From Muribaculaceae bacterium (lineage in GTDB: Bacteria; Bacteroidota; Bacteroidia; Bacteroidales; Muribaculaceae): a stretch of 45,042 nt of DNA. A program made the position numbers and the translations under genes. The stretch lies in the NCBI GenBank assembly GCA_022509205.1, contig JAFLTR010000016.1, forward strand, positions 1-45,042. Direction: 5' to 3'. Shown here piece after piece: positions 1 to 7,970 of the stretch; within the stretch, counting starts at the first letter, position 1, and every line of letters starts with the position of its first letter. The notes under the pieces are model-generated. The model was not told the origin of the DNA. It worked only from the letters and a program-made list of their open reading frames with translations, and ran no database searches.

Positions 1-73
1 AAAGCGGGAGAGCACGTAATCGCCCCTTCCTATCGCTCCTCCCGATCTTCCACGGCTCATAATTGCGGGCAGT

Positions 74-101
74 GTTTGTTTGGGGGTGAGAATAAACAAA
101 C
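74..101 (+). terminator. Hairpin, probable terminator of an upstream gene
   Basis: Two perfect 8-base arms, GTTTGTTT (74-81) and AAACAAAC (94-101), enclose a 12-base loop and are followed by GATTTTAT. The bases before it (1-73) contain several short open frames but none I can assign to a gene, so any upstream gene lies mostly outside the window. Confidence 0.5.
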
Positions 102-151
102 GATTTTATGCGATTCCCATGCTGACACTAACAACCAATAGAGATTTTATA

Positions 152-159
152 TAATTTTG
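152..159 (+). promoter_or_regulatory. Bacteroidetes -7 promoter element
   Basis: TAATTTTG matches the Bacteroidetes consensus TAnnTTTG and lies 57 bases before the first start codon of the SGNH/MBOAT operon. I see no clear TTTG at the -33 position, so the call rests on the -7 box and its placement. Confidence 0.45.
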
Positions 160-216
160 CATCTGGATTTGTAATCCTATTCTTAAAAAAAATATTCTTT
201 TCCGTAAGAATCGGCA

Positions 217-885
217 ATGTTTGCGAAGTTTAAAATAATAACTTATCTAACTCTTATTTCTTTCATAATTTTTTTATCTGCTCCTTTTGCAGATGCCCAG
301 AAAGTCTTTATGACAGGCGATTCCCATGTTTTTTCAAAAATTTATCCCAATATTGTCGAGGAGATATTACGTAGAGAAAATCCGGATATGAAATTTTCCT
401 GGTGGGCAAAAAACGGTATCTGTTTCTATAGCTTCAACACTAAACCGGAATATTATGACTCAATATTCACTTTTCACCCGGATATCCTTATAGTGCATCT
501 GGGCACCAATGGTGCCTATGCCAATAATTTTACGAGAAAGGCTTTCCGGGTGGAAATGGAGAAATTCTATTCCACTCTCACATCCAAACTCCCGGAGGTG
601 AAGGTGGTGTTTGTCACTCCTTTTACTAATAAAAAGCGCAAGACAAAGAAGAAGGGAAGATGGACGGTAAATTATAAAAACCGCGAGGCGGCCGATGAAA
701 TCATGTCTTTTGTCAACGACCATCCGTCAACATACGTAGTAGATAATAATGCCGATGCCGGTACCTCTTATCTTAAGAGCCCGGCTTTGATTCGTCCTGA
801 TAATGTGCATCTTACAGAGAAAGGGTATGGAATGCTCGCTCGGCAGGTAGCACCAAAGATTCTTGAACTCAAGGAGTTATGGTAG
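217..885 (+). CDS. Secreted SGNH/GDSL-family hydrolase or acetyltransferase
   Basis: This is a 222-residue exported protein with a hydrophobic N-terminal signal segment (about residues 5-27, ending near ADAQ). It carries the SGNH catalytic blocks: GDS at 34-36 (nucleophile Ser36), GTN at 96-98 (Asn98) and DNVH at 195-198 (Asp195, His198). All four catalytic residues are present. SGNH proteins beside an MBOAT gene commonly act in O-acetylation of an exported polysaccharide, as AlgJ/AlgX do for alginate. The acyl-transfer role is inferred from the neighbour, and simple esterase activity is equally possible. The stop codon overlaps the start of the MBOAT gene, so the two are probably translationally coupled. 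The polymer substrate cannot be told from sequence. Confidence 0.8.
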   Translation: MFAKFKIITYLTLISFIIFLSAPFADAQKVFMTGDSHVFSKIYPNIVEEILRRENPDMKFSWWAKNGICFYSFNTKPEYYDSIFTFHPDILIVHLGTNGAYANNFTRKAFRVEMEKFYSTLTSKLPEVKVVFVTPFTNKKRKTKKKGRWTVNYKNREAADEIMSFVNDHPSTYVVDNNADAGTSYLKSPALIRPDNVHLTEKGYGMLARQVAPKILELKELW

Positions 886-2354
886 ACACCGCCACGGTAG
901 TCAGTAATATAGGTCATCTTTTCGTCTACGACGGGAAGACACCCATGCTTTTCTCCTCCGGGCTTTTTTGGTTCCTTTTTATTCTATTCCTACCCGTCTA
1001 TATCCTCCTAAAGAGAAGTAAGGCCAAGATGACACTCTTTGTCATCGCTTTCTCATTATTTTTCTATTACAAATCGTCGGGCCTTTTCTTCCTGATGCTT
1101 ATAGCCACATCGCTTTTAGACTGGCTGCTTTCATGGGCGATCTTCAGATCAAAAACGCGGAACCGGCGGTTGGCACTTATGTGGCTCTCAATAGTAATTT
1201 CCCTGTCAATATTGGGATACTTCAAGTATGCAAATTTCTTTCTCTGGAACTGGAATGCTATGGTGGAGGGAAATTTTCAGCCCCTTGATATTATTTTGCC
1301 CGTCGGGATATCTTTCTATACTTTCCAATCCATCAGCTATGTGGTGGATGTCTATAAACGTAAGATTGTGCCCACCAGAAGTTGGTTTGACTATCTTTTC
1401 TTCCTGTCGTTCTTCCCGGCTCTTGTGGCAGGTCCGATAGTTAGAGCGGATTATTTCCTTCCCCAGATAAAGAAGAACCTTCCTGCTGATTCATCAATGA
1501 TCTGGGGAGGCCTTTGGCTTATAATCGTCGGAATATTGAAGAAAGCGGTGATAGCCGACTATATTGCCCAATATAACGACCTTATCTTCAACGATCCCGA
1601 ACTTTATACGGGGGTACAGACCCTTATGGGAGTTATGGGCTATACAATGCAGATATATTGTGATTTCTCGGGATATTCCGATATGGCGATAGGCCTTGCT
1701 CTCATCATGGGTTTCCGGCTTGGCACCAATTTCGACTCCCCCTATCAGAGCCGCAATCTCACAGAGTTCTGGCGCAGATGGCACATTTCCCTTTCTACAT
1801 GGCTCCGAGATTATCTATATATCCCCTTGGGAGGAAACCGAAAGGGAGTTGTGAGAACTTATGTCAATAATTTCCTGACCATGCTCATAGGAGGCTTATG
1901 GCATGGAGCAGCATGGAAATTCGTGTTCTGGGGTGCAATGCATGGGGTGGGGCTGGCTATCCACAAAGCATGCAAGCCTTTTCTCATAAGAATCCCCGAC
2001 AACAGTGTCACAATTTTTTTCTCCTGGCTACTCACATTTCTCTATGTCTCATTCCTATGGGTTTTTTTCAGGGCCAAGGATTTTTCCGATTCCATTCTTA
2101 TAATCCGTAATATATTCCGGGATTTCCACTGGTGGCAGTTTCCACAGTTTTTTGAGGCCCGCGCAGTCTGGTGTCTGATGATGCTGACGTTGATAGTGAT
2201 GCATTTTGTGCCACAACGGTGGGCTGATACCCTGCAGATGAAGTATGCCGCGGCCCCATGGCTTGTGAAGTTAGTGGTTTTCATCCTGGTTGTGCAACTT
2301 GTGGTGGAATTCATGCTTGCCGAGGTGCAACCGTTTATCTATTTCCAATTCTAA
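879..2354 (+). CDS. MBOAT-family membrane O-acyltransferase (AlgI-like)
   Basis: This 491-residue polytopic membrane protein is of the usual MBOAT length. It has the family signatures RRWHISLSTWLRDY near residue 300 and GGLWHGAAWKF near 340, where the conserved histidine thought to be catalytic lies. MBOAT proteins of the AlgI/DltB type move an acyl group, usually acetyl, across the inner membrane to an extracellular acceptor polymer. The start at 879 is preferred over an internal ATG at residue 23, because Bacteroidetes homologues commonly have a short N-terminal extension before the MLFSSGLF segment. It overlaps the preceding SGNH gene by 7 bases and its stop codon shares one base with the next start, so three genes form one operon. 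The acceptor is unknown. Confidence 0.9.
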   Translation: MVDTATVVSNIGHLFVYDGKTPMLFSSGLFWFLFILFLPVYILLKRSKAKMTLFVIAFSLFFYYKSSGLFFLMLIATSLLDWLLSWAIFRSKTRNRRLALMWLSIVISLSILGYFKYANFFLWNWNAMVEGNFQPLDIILPVGISFYTFQSISYVVDVYKRKIVPTRSWFDYLFFLSFFPALVAGPIVRADYFLPQIKKNLPADSSMIWGGLWLIIVGILKKAVIADYIAQYNDLIFNDPELYTGVQTLMGVMGYTMQIYCDFSGYSDMAIGLALIMGFRLGTNFDSPYQSRNLTEFWRRWHISLSTWLRDYLYIPLGGNRKGVVRTYVNNFLTMLIGGLWHGAAWKFVFWGAMHGVGLAIHKACKPFLIRIPDNSVTIFFSWLLTFLYVSFLWVFFRAKDFSDSILIIRNIFRDFHWWQFPQFFEARAVWCLMMLTLIVMHFVPQRWADTLQMKYAAAPWLVKLVVFILVVQLVVEFMLAEVQPFIYFQF

Positions 2355-3145
2355 TGAAAAACAGGATTCCTCCTATATTATCCCTCTGGTTTCTGATAAC
2401 TATAGCTTTGGCAATTTTTGTCGGAATATCTTTCAGCGATGATATCAGCATAGGGAATCACACCCTCTCTAAAGGCTACTTTCCGGAGACACTGCTGGCC
2501 AAAGAGGAGACTTTGAAGATAGATACAATAACGGCCGACACAGTTTCAGTGGCGACAAAGGAGATAGTGATAGAACCTGATACGACAGTTCACAACGTCT
2601 TGATTTTCGGCGACTCGATGACCCATAACCTGGCTATGAGCATAGCCAGGTACGGCACCAAGAACAATTACAAAGTGACAGGAGTGACCTGGGAGTCTTC
2701 CTCGATTCCGGGATGGCGGAGTTCCGATAAGATCAGGAAATATATATCGCAGACAAAGCCTGATTTCATTATCGTATCGTTAGGTTCCAACGAGATGGAA
2801 CTTAAGAATTTCGACCGCAGAATTCCGGATGTAGAAAAAATTGTGGAGCAAATTGATTCCATCCCTTTTATATGGGTAGGACCTCCGTTATGGAAAGAAG
2901 ACAAGGGAGTCTATGCCATGCTAGAAGAGGCATTGCCAAAGGGGGTGCTCTTCAAAACCGATCAAAACATCGAAATACCTCGTGGGGGCGACCATATCCA
3001 TCCCTCTCGCCATGGAGCCGAAGTATGGGCCGACACCCTGATGCGTTGGATAGCCCATTCTCCTCATCCAATTCTTACGGAAGTGCCCGATTCCGGCACA
3101 TCTACCAAGGGGCATAAATTCATCTATCTCCACCCTAACGATTGA
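2354..3145 (+). CDS. Membrane-anchored SGNH-family protein
   Basis: This is a 263-residue protein starting at the ATG of a TAATG stop-start overlap with the MBOAT gene. A longer frame upstream is only the continuation inside the MBOAT gene. An N-terminal hydrophobic helix (about residues 7-27) suggests a signal anchor or signal peptide. A periplasmic SGNH domain follows, with GDSM at 86-89 (Ser88), GSN at 144-146 and DHIH at 213-216 (Asp213, His216). It is probably the second exported partner of the MBOAT acyltransferase, passing acyl groups to, or removing them from, a surface polymer. The two SGNH proteins share only the catalytic blocks, so they are unlikely to be a recent tandem duplication. 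Confidence 0.78.
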   Translation: MKNRIPPILSLWFLITIALAIFVGISFSDDISIGNHTLSKGYFPETLLAKEETLKIDTITADTVSVATKEIVIEPDTTVHNVLIFGDSMTHNLAMSIARYGTKNNYKVTGVTWESSSIPGWRSSDKIRKYISQTKPDFIIVSLGSNEMELKNFDRRIPDVEKIVEQIDSIPFIWVGPPLWKEDKGVYAMLEEALPKGVLFKTDQNIEIPRGGDHIHPSRHGAEVWADTLMRWIAHSPHPILTEVPDSGTSTKGHKFIYLHPND

Positions 3146-3149
3146 AGCC

Positions 3150-4742
3150 TTATGAAGCAGGAGAAGGAGGAGAGTTGGGTGTAGCCGGAGGAGCTGACGA
3201 GAAGGCAGCATTTTCATGAGTGCGGAACCAATTAAGATGTCGCCATAGCTTGCTGTCGTAGCCGCGGATGTGGGATAGCACCCTCACAGTGATATAGCTG
3301 CCATAGACCGCTATTATTATAGCCAGGAGGAAAGCCACATCTGTGCCCATATTCATGACGATAAAAATCGACATCATCGGAGCCTCGATACAGCCGGCCA
3401 TCACTGCGGCCATCCCAAGGAGCGCGAAAGCCGGGATGGGGAAATTAGTGTGAAGAATATGATTGGAAAAATATGCGAACAGAAAACCCGCGATGGCGCC
3501 GGCATAAAGCGTCGGGGCGAAATCGCTCGACACCCCGCCGCTCGAATTGCAAGCGCCACACGCCCAGCATTTGATGGCCAGAATCAAGACGGCCACAAGT
3601 ATAAGGGTCCATTCCCCGATGTGGAGCCCGGGCATAATGTCGCCCTTCGCCAGAGATTCAAACTGGGAATGTATAACATCGGAGACCACCGGATAACCCA
3701 CTCCGTAGAGGGAGGGGAAAAGCATAACGCAGATACCCACCAGCAAGCCCCCCGAAATATTGCGTAGCCAGGGATTCTTGATATTTATGAAGATGGTGTC
3801 GGAACGGTTGATGACCATCGAATAATAGAGGGAATAAACGCCGCATAACACACCGAGCAGGAGCACGGCCCAATATTGCTCGGGATAAATGGCATCTTCG
3901 GGATAGAATTGTGTGGGAACATGGCAGCCGTTGCATAGAAACACCATACCGTAGGCCACCAGCGATGATAGCATGACCGCAAGTATTGAAAGTGTGCCGA
4001 TTTCCATTTTGAGAAATTCCAGGGTGAACAACAGTCCGCCCACAGGAGATTGGAAAATCCCGGAGATACCGGCTGCGGCTCCACAGCCCACGAGCACCTT
4101 CACGAGCGGCATCTTCAGTTGGAGCCACCTTCCCAGATTGCTGCCGATGGCAGCCCCCGACACTGCTATAGGGCCCTCCGAGCCCGCAGACCCTCCAAGA
4201 CCCAGAGTGATCGAACTGCCGATAATCGGTGAATAAATCAGATTTCGCTTCAGAAGATAGCGGCCCCTATAGATGGAATGCATCAACCGGGCCACTCCGT
4301 GGGTCAGGTCGGTGTGGATGATATAGCGTGTGTAGATTCCGGCGAGCACTATACCTATAATCGGCAGAAAGATAAGCCACCAGTTGATCCTCCCCGCTTG
4401 GATGTGGGAAAGAAAAATATCGGAAGTGATGGCAATCAGCCGATTGAAAATATAGGAGGCAAACCCCGCAAATATGCCCACGATGAAAGCGAGCCAGAGC
4501 AGGAACACGAAATCCGACATGTTTCGGCGCCGCCAGGCAGTGAAAGCGGCAAGCCATTTTGGCATCGGACGTTGCTGAGATTCCAGATCAATATCAGGAT
4601 TGATCTCCTTATTGCCCACGGGCGACTCGTCTATCTCCCCATGCAGAAGATCGGCAGTGCGCAGATCCTGCTGCGCCACTCCCTTATTGATGATTTGCTG
4701 AATCTTGTCGGTTAAATCCTTTTTATCGGTTTCGGGGTCCAT
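3150..4742 (-). CDS. CLC-family chloride channel or transporter
   Basis: This is a 530-residue polytopic membrane protein. It has the CLC core motif GSEGP, with the gating glutamate near residue 189, and the downstream helix motif GAAAGISGIFQSPVGGLLF. CLC proteins move Cl- as channels or 2Cl-/H+ exchangers. The inner proton glutamate of exchangers (Glu203 in E. coli ClcA) aligns by eye with Phe in LFTLEFL, and the usual GSGIP loop is replaced by LTHGVAR. The N-terminal 70 residues are polar and cytoplasmic. The Pro/Ser/Ala-rich tail has no CBS domains. I chose ATG at 4742 over an adjacent TTG. It converges with the SGNH gene 4 bases away and shows no operon partner. Confidence 0.88.
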   Translation of the reverse strand: MDPETDKKDLTDKIQQIINKGVAQQDLRTADLLHGEIDESPVGNKEINPDIDLESQQRPMPKWLAAFTAWRRRNMSDFVFLLWLAFIVGIFAGFASYIFNRLIAITSDIFLSHIQAGRINWWLIFLPIIGIVLAGIYTRYIIHTDLTHGVARLMHSIYRGRYLLKRNLIYSPIIGSSITLGLGGSAGSEGPIAVSGAAIGSNLGRWLQLKMPLVKVLVGCGAAAGISGIFQSPVGGLLFTLEFLKMEIGTLSILAVMLSSLVAYGMVFLCNGCHVPTQFYPEDAIYPEQYWAVLLLGVLCGVYSLYYSMVINRSDTIFINIKNPWLRNISGGLLVGICVMLFPSLYGVGYPVVSDVIHSQFESLAKGDIMPGLHIGEWTLILVAVLILAIKCWACGACNSSGGVSSDFAPTLYAGAIAGFLFAYFSNHILHTNFPIPAFALLGMAAVMAGCIEAPMMSIFIVMNMGTDVAFLLAIIIAVYGSYITVRVLSHIRGYDSKLWRHLNWFRTHENAAFSSAPPATPNSPPSPAS

Positions 4743-4802
4743 CAAATTATCGCCTTATCCTATATGGCTTACAATTTCACAAATTTAGAAAGATTTTTTT
4801 AT

Positions 4803-4810
4803 TAATTTTG
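4803..4810 (+). promoter_or_regulatory. -7 promoter element for the M16 protease
   Basis: TAATTTTG matches TAnnTTTG and lies 27 bases before the ATG at 4838. A TTG at 4808 that could extend the reading frame lies inside this box, which supports the ATG as the real start. No convincing -33 TTTG is visible. Confidence 0.5.
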
Positions 4811-4837
4811 CGTAACTTACCTTTTCAAATACAAGAA

Positions 4838-6094
4838 ATGGCTAAAAAAAGCTCGAAAAATATATTGTCTGATCATTTTCATCCGGAAATTTTTGTTTTA
4901 CCGAACGGTTTGAGAGTCGTGTGCCGACAAAGAGAGGGTATGGTGAGCTATATCGGGGTTGTGGTCGATGCCGGAAGCCGGGATGAAAATCCGGAACATG
5001 AAGGACTGGCACATTTTGTAGAACACACCATCTTCAAAGGCACAGACAAACGTCGTAGCTGGCAGATATCTTCAAGGATGGAGACAGTGGGTGGAGAACT
5101 GAACGCCTACACCTCCAAAGAGGAGACAATGATATATACCAATGCCCCGAAAGGGAATGAGGAGAGGGCTTTGGAACTTTTGGCCGACCTTGTGACCAAC
5201 AGCCGTTTCCCCATCGAGGAGATAGACAAGGAGAGGGAGGTGATCATTGAAGAGATCTACAGCTATCTCGACACTCCCTCCGACCGTATCTTCGATGAAT
5301 ATGAAGAGCTGGCTTATAAGGGTTCCGGACTTGCCCACAATATACTCGGCAGCCCTGAAAGCGTCAGAGAGATAAAGAGCGCCGATTGCAGGGCTTTTCT
5401 CGACCGATTCTATAGGCCTGAAAATATGGTGATGTATTGCGTCACTCCGCTGTCTATGCGAGAAATGATAAGAAAAGTAGAGAAATTTTTCGGGCTTATA
5501 CCTTCTATGGATGTAGAGCATCACCGTATTACTCCCCCTCCGATGGAGAAATTTGACGAGCGACGCGATAATGGCACCCATCAGGCCAATACCATTATGG
5601 GTGTCCGTACATTCGGAAGGAATGACGAGCTTCGGTTCTCACTCTTCCTGCTCAATAATTATCTCGGAGGTCCTTGTCTCAATTCGCGGTTGAGCCGTGA
5701 GATTCGGGATAAAAGAGGATATGCCTACACTGTCGAGAGTAATGTTGCGCTCTTGAGCGACACTGGCCTGATGAGTATCTATTTCGGATGTGACCCCTCG
5801 AATGTGGATAAGTGCCGTAAGATCGTCGAAAGGGAAGTGGAAGCTTTGTGTGACACTACCTTGTCGGCAAAATCGTTTGAAAGAATAAAACGCCAGTACT
5901 GCGGACAATTGATTTCCTCGAGTGATCAGATAGAAAACAGGGCCATGTCTTTGGGTAAGAGCGTCATGTATTATGGAAAAGTGCATGATATCAACACCAC
6001 CATCGACAGGATCATGTCTGTGTCGGCCCAGGAGATGCGCGAAGTGGCAGAACTTATTTTCGCCGACGGACTTTCAACTCTTACTTTGTTGTGA
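4838..6094 (+). CDS. M16 family zinc metalloprotease (insulinase/pitrilysin)
   Basis: This is a 418-residue single-chain M16 peptidase. The inverted zinc motif HFVEH (His59, Glu62, His63) is followed about 75 residues later by EEIYS, supplying the third zinc ligand. The C-terminal half carries the conserved Arg-Tyr element in RDKRGYAY, which completes the active site of M16 enzymes. The family degrades short or unfolded peptides. No signal peptide is visible, so it is probably cytoplasmic, perhaps dimeric like M16B mitochondrial-processing-peptidase-type enzymes. The start at 4838 (MAKKSSKN) is preferred because the upstream alternative lies in the promoter box. The downstream dusB is 68 bases away on the same strand. 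Confidence 0.92.
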   Translation: MAKKSSKNILSDHFHPEIFVLPNGLRVVCRQREGMVSYIGVVVDAGSRDENPEHEGLAHFVEHTIFKGTDKRRSWQISSRMETVGGELNAYTSKEETMIYTNAPKGNEERALELLADLVTNSRFPIEEIDKEREVIIEEIYSYLDTPSDRIFDEYEELAYKGSGLAHNILGSPESVREIKSADCRAFLDRFYRPENMVMYCVTPLSMREMIRKVEKFFGLIPSMDVEHHRITPPPMEKFDERRDNGTHQANTIMGVRTFGRNDELRFSLFLLNNYLGGPCLNSRLSREIRDKRGYAYTVESNVALLSDTGLMSIYFGCDPSNVDKCRKIVEREVEALCDTTLSAKSFERIKRQYCGQLISSSDQIENRAMSLGKSVMYYGKVHDINTTIDRIMSVSAQEMREVAELIFADGLSTLTLL

Positions 6095-6162
6095 GTGGTA
6101 GGTGTAATGTATAACTCACACCAACTCTCGGCTCATAACTAAAACCCCGCCACACTGAAGAC

Positions 6163-7146
6163 ATGCTAATAGGAAATGTAGACTTGGGAGATAAACCTGT
6201 GGCATTGGCTCCGATGGAGGATGTCACCGACCCCTCGTTCCGGCTGATATGCAAGGAACAGGGGGCTACTATGGTCTATACTGAATTCGTGTCGGCAGAG
6301 GCATTGGTGAGAGACATACCTTCCACGGTCAGAAAACTTCAGATAAACGAACGGGAGCGTCCGGTGGCCATTCAGATTTATGGCCGGGAACCGGAAGCGA
6401 TGGTTGATGCAGCCAGAATTGTGGAAAGGGCTCAGCCGGATATAATAGACATCAACTTCGGGTGTCCCGTGAAAAAAGTTGCAGGTAAGGGCGCCGGAGC
6501 CGGCATGCTAAGAGATATCCCGAAATTGCTGGAGATCACTAAGAGCGTCGTGGAGGCCGTCGATCTACCTGTGACTGTCAAGACCCGGCTAGGCTGGGAC
6601 TGTGAACATAAGATAATCGGAGATTTGGGCCCACGACTTCAGGAATGTGGCATCAAGGCACTGACAGTGCATGGAAGAACCCGTTCACAGATGTATACTG
6701 GTAATGCCGACTGGGAGCCCATCGGGAGATTGAAGGCAGACCCTCGGATGGAGATACCTATAATCGGCAACGGCGACATAACCACTCCCGAGCAGGCCGC
6801 TGCAGCTTTTGAAAATTACGGAGTGGATGGCGTGATGGTGGGACGAGGAGCTATCGGTGCCCCCTGGATTTTCCGGGAAATGATTGAATTTATTCGGAAA
6901 GGGGAATATAGCCCTACTCCGGTGAAAGATAAATTCGGGATGCTTATGAGACAACTTGAGGAAAGCATCGAAAACAAGGATGAAAAACGAGGTATACTCC
7001 ATATCCGGAGGCATCTTGCCGCAACTCCCTTGCTTAAGGGTCTTCCCGATTTCCGATCCACCCGCATACGCCTTTTGCGGGCCGAAACCCTCGATGAAAT
7101 CGAGAATATATTTTTAGAAATACAAGCTCAATATTTTTCTGTATGA
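6163..7146 (+). CDS. dusB: tRNA-dihydrouridine synthase (DusB-like)
   Basis: This is a 327-residue FMN-dependent TIM-barrel enzyme that reduces uridine to dihydrouridine in tRNA D-loops. Motifs seen are APMEDVTDPSFR at the N-terminus, the catalytic cysteine in NFGCPVKKV (Cys101), and GKGAGAGML, VKTRLGW, VHGRTRSQ and GNGDI, all typical of Dus proteins. The length matches DusB. The name dusB is by general resemblance, and DusA or DusC cannot be fully excluded. Its stop codon overlaps the start of the next gene (ATGA). The trio dusB, head-GIN protein and flippase therefore appears to be one transcript, even though the three functions are not obviously related. Confidence 0.93.
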   Translation: MLIGNVDLGDKPVALAPMEDVTDPSFRLICKEQGATMVYTEFVSAEALVRDIPSTVRKLQINERERPVAIQIYGREPEAMVDAARIVERAQPDIIDINFGCPVKKVAGKGAGAGMLRDIPKLLEITKSVVEAVDLPVTVKTRLGWDCEHKIIGDLGPRLQECGIKALTVHGRTRSQMYTGNADWEPIGRLKADPRMEIPIIGNGDITTPEQAAAAFENYGVDGVMVGRGAIGAPWIFREMIEFIRKGEYSPTPVKDKFGMLMRQLEESIENKDEKRGILHIRRHLAATPLLKGLPDFRSTRIRLLRAETLDEIENIFLEIQAQYFSV

Positions 7147-7970
7147 GAGTAATAAGGATATTTTTGGCGTTGTTTTGCGGAATCAGTTTTTTGATATCAA
7201 GAGGTGAGACTTTCACAATAGATGTTGGCCAATTCGAAAAACTGAAAGTAAACGGGAATCTAACCGTTGTCTATAAGAATCTGCCGGATTCCACAGGACT
7301 GGCAAGATTTTCGGCACCGCTGGAGCAGGAGGGGGTGATCGTATTTTCCACCAAAGGCGACGGATCGTTGAAAATAGAGCCGAGCGACGACAAATGGGGC
7401 GACAGAGACCTTCCTGTGGTCTTTGTGTATTCTGATTTTCTAAGTGTCCTGGAGAGTTATTCCGACAGAACGGTAGAGGTTGCTTCGATGTCACCTACAG
7501 CCACATTCAGTGTGGCTCAGGTAGGCAACGGCACAATAAATGTAAACAATCTAAAATGCAACAACCTGTCGGCGGCTATCAATACCGGCAACGGAAGTAT
7601 CTTTCTATCAGGCAGCTGTGTCAATGCCAATTTCAGGATGGTGGGAGCGGGTCTAATATCAGCCGACCAATTGCAGGCAGACAACGTGAAATGCCGGATA
7701 TTAGGTACGGGCAGTATCGGGTGTTGGCCAATAGAAAACCTGAATGTGACAGGATTAGGAACCACTAAGATCTATTATAAAGGTAGTCCGAACATAAAGA
7801 AAACGGGGGGAGGGAAACTTTTCGAACTGCCGCAGGAGATGGATGAGGATGCCTATGCACGGCTCGGCACTCCGGTGGAAACTTTCAATGCTCCTTCCGA
7901 ACCTCAATATGGGGAAGAAGAGGAGGAAGAAGAGGAGGAATATAAGACAGTAGTGACCGAGGATGACTGA
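7143..7970 (+). CDS. Exported head-GIN (DUF2807) protein with acidic tail
   Basis: This is a 275-residue protein with an N-terminal signal segment (MRVIRIFLALFCGISFL). A repetitive beta-structure follows, rich in Gly, Asn and Val at regular spacing (for example AVxNGTINVNNL, NTGNGSIFLSG, GAGLISADQL and GTGSIGCWP). This is the pattern of the putative auto-transporter-adhesin, head-GIN or DUF2807 family, common in Bacteroidetes and of unknown function. Residues about 200-222 contain the typical closing motif GLGTTKIYYKGSP. The C-terminus has a run of nine glutamates encoded by a tandem 12-base repeat. It overlaps dusB by 4 bases and the flippase gene by 8. Envelope location is inferred from the signal segment. 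Confidence 0.8.
   Translation: MRVIRIFLALFCGISFLISRGETFTIDVGQFEKLKVNGNLTVVYKNLPDSTGLARFSAPLEQEGVIVFSTKGDGSLKIEPSDDKWGDRDLPVVFVYSDFLSVLESYSDRTVEVASMSPTATFSVAQVGNGTINVNNLKCNNLSAAINTGNGSIFLSGSCVNANFRMVGAGLISADQLQADNVKCRILGTGSIGCWPIENLNVTGLGTTKIYYKGSPNIKKTGGGKLFELPQEMDEDAYARLGTPVETFNAPSEPQYGEEEEEEEEEYKTVVTEDD
7914..7940 (+). repeat. Homopurine 12-base tandem repeat inside the head-GIN gene
   Basis: The unit gaagaagaggag occurs twice without change (7914-7925 and 7926-7937), followed by gaa. It encodes only glutamate, giving a run of nine Glu near the C-terminus. Pure purine tandem repeats can slip during replication. Any in-frame change would alter only the length of the acidic tail. Confidence 0.85.

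Noticed and set aside
1..216. End of a gene running in from the left
   Set aside because: Three frames are open for different lengths and none has a recognisable product, so nothing is called there beyond the hairpin and promoter box.
2258..2353. Longer upstream start of the second SGNH gene
   Set aside because: The added residues lie inside the MBOAT gene. The ATG at 2354 gives a proper hydrophobic N-terminus and a typical one-base stop-start overlap.
3658..4128. Long frames inside the CLC gene and similar antisense or shifted frames inside other genes (for example 35945-36403 inside porU)
   Set aside because: They overlap well-supported genes completely and their translations show no domain-like pattern.
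4808..4837. TTG start ten codons before the M16 protease ATG
   Set aside because: The TTG lies within the -7 promoter box TAATTTTG, so it is upstream of the transcript start.
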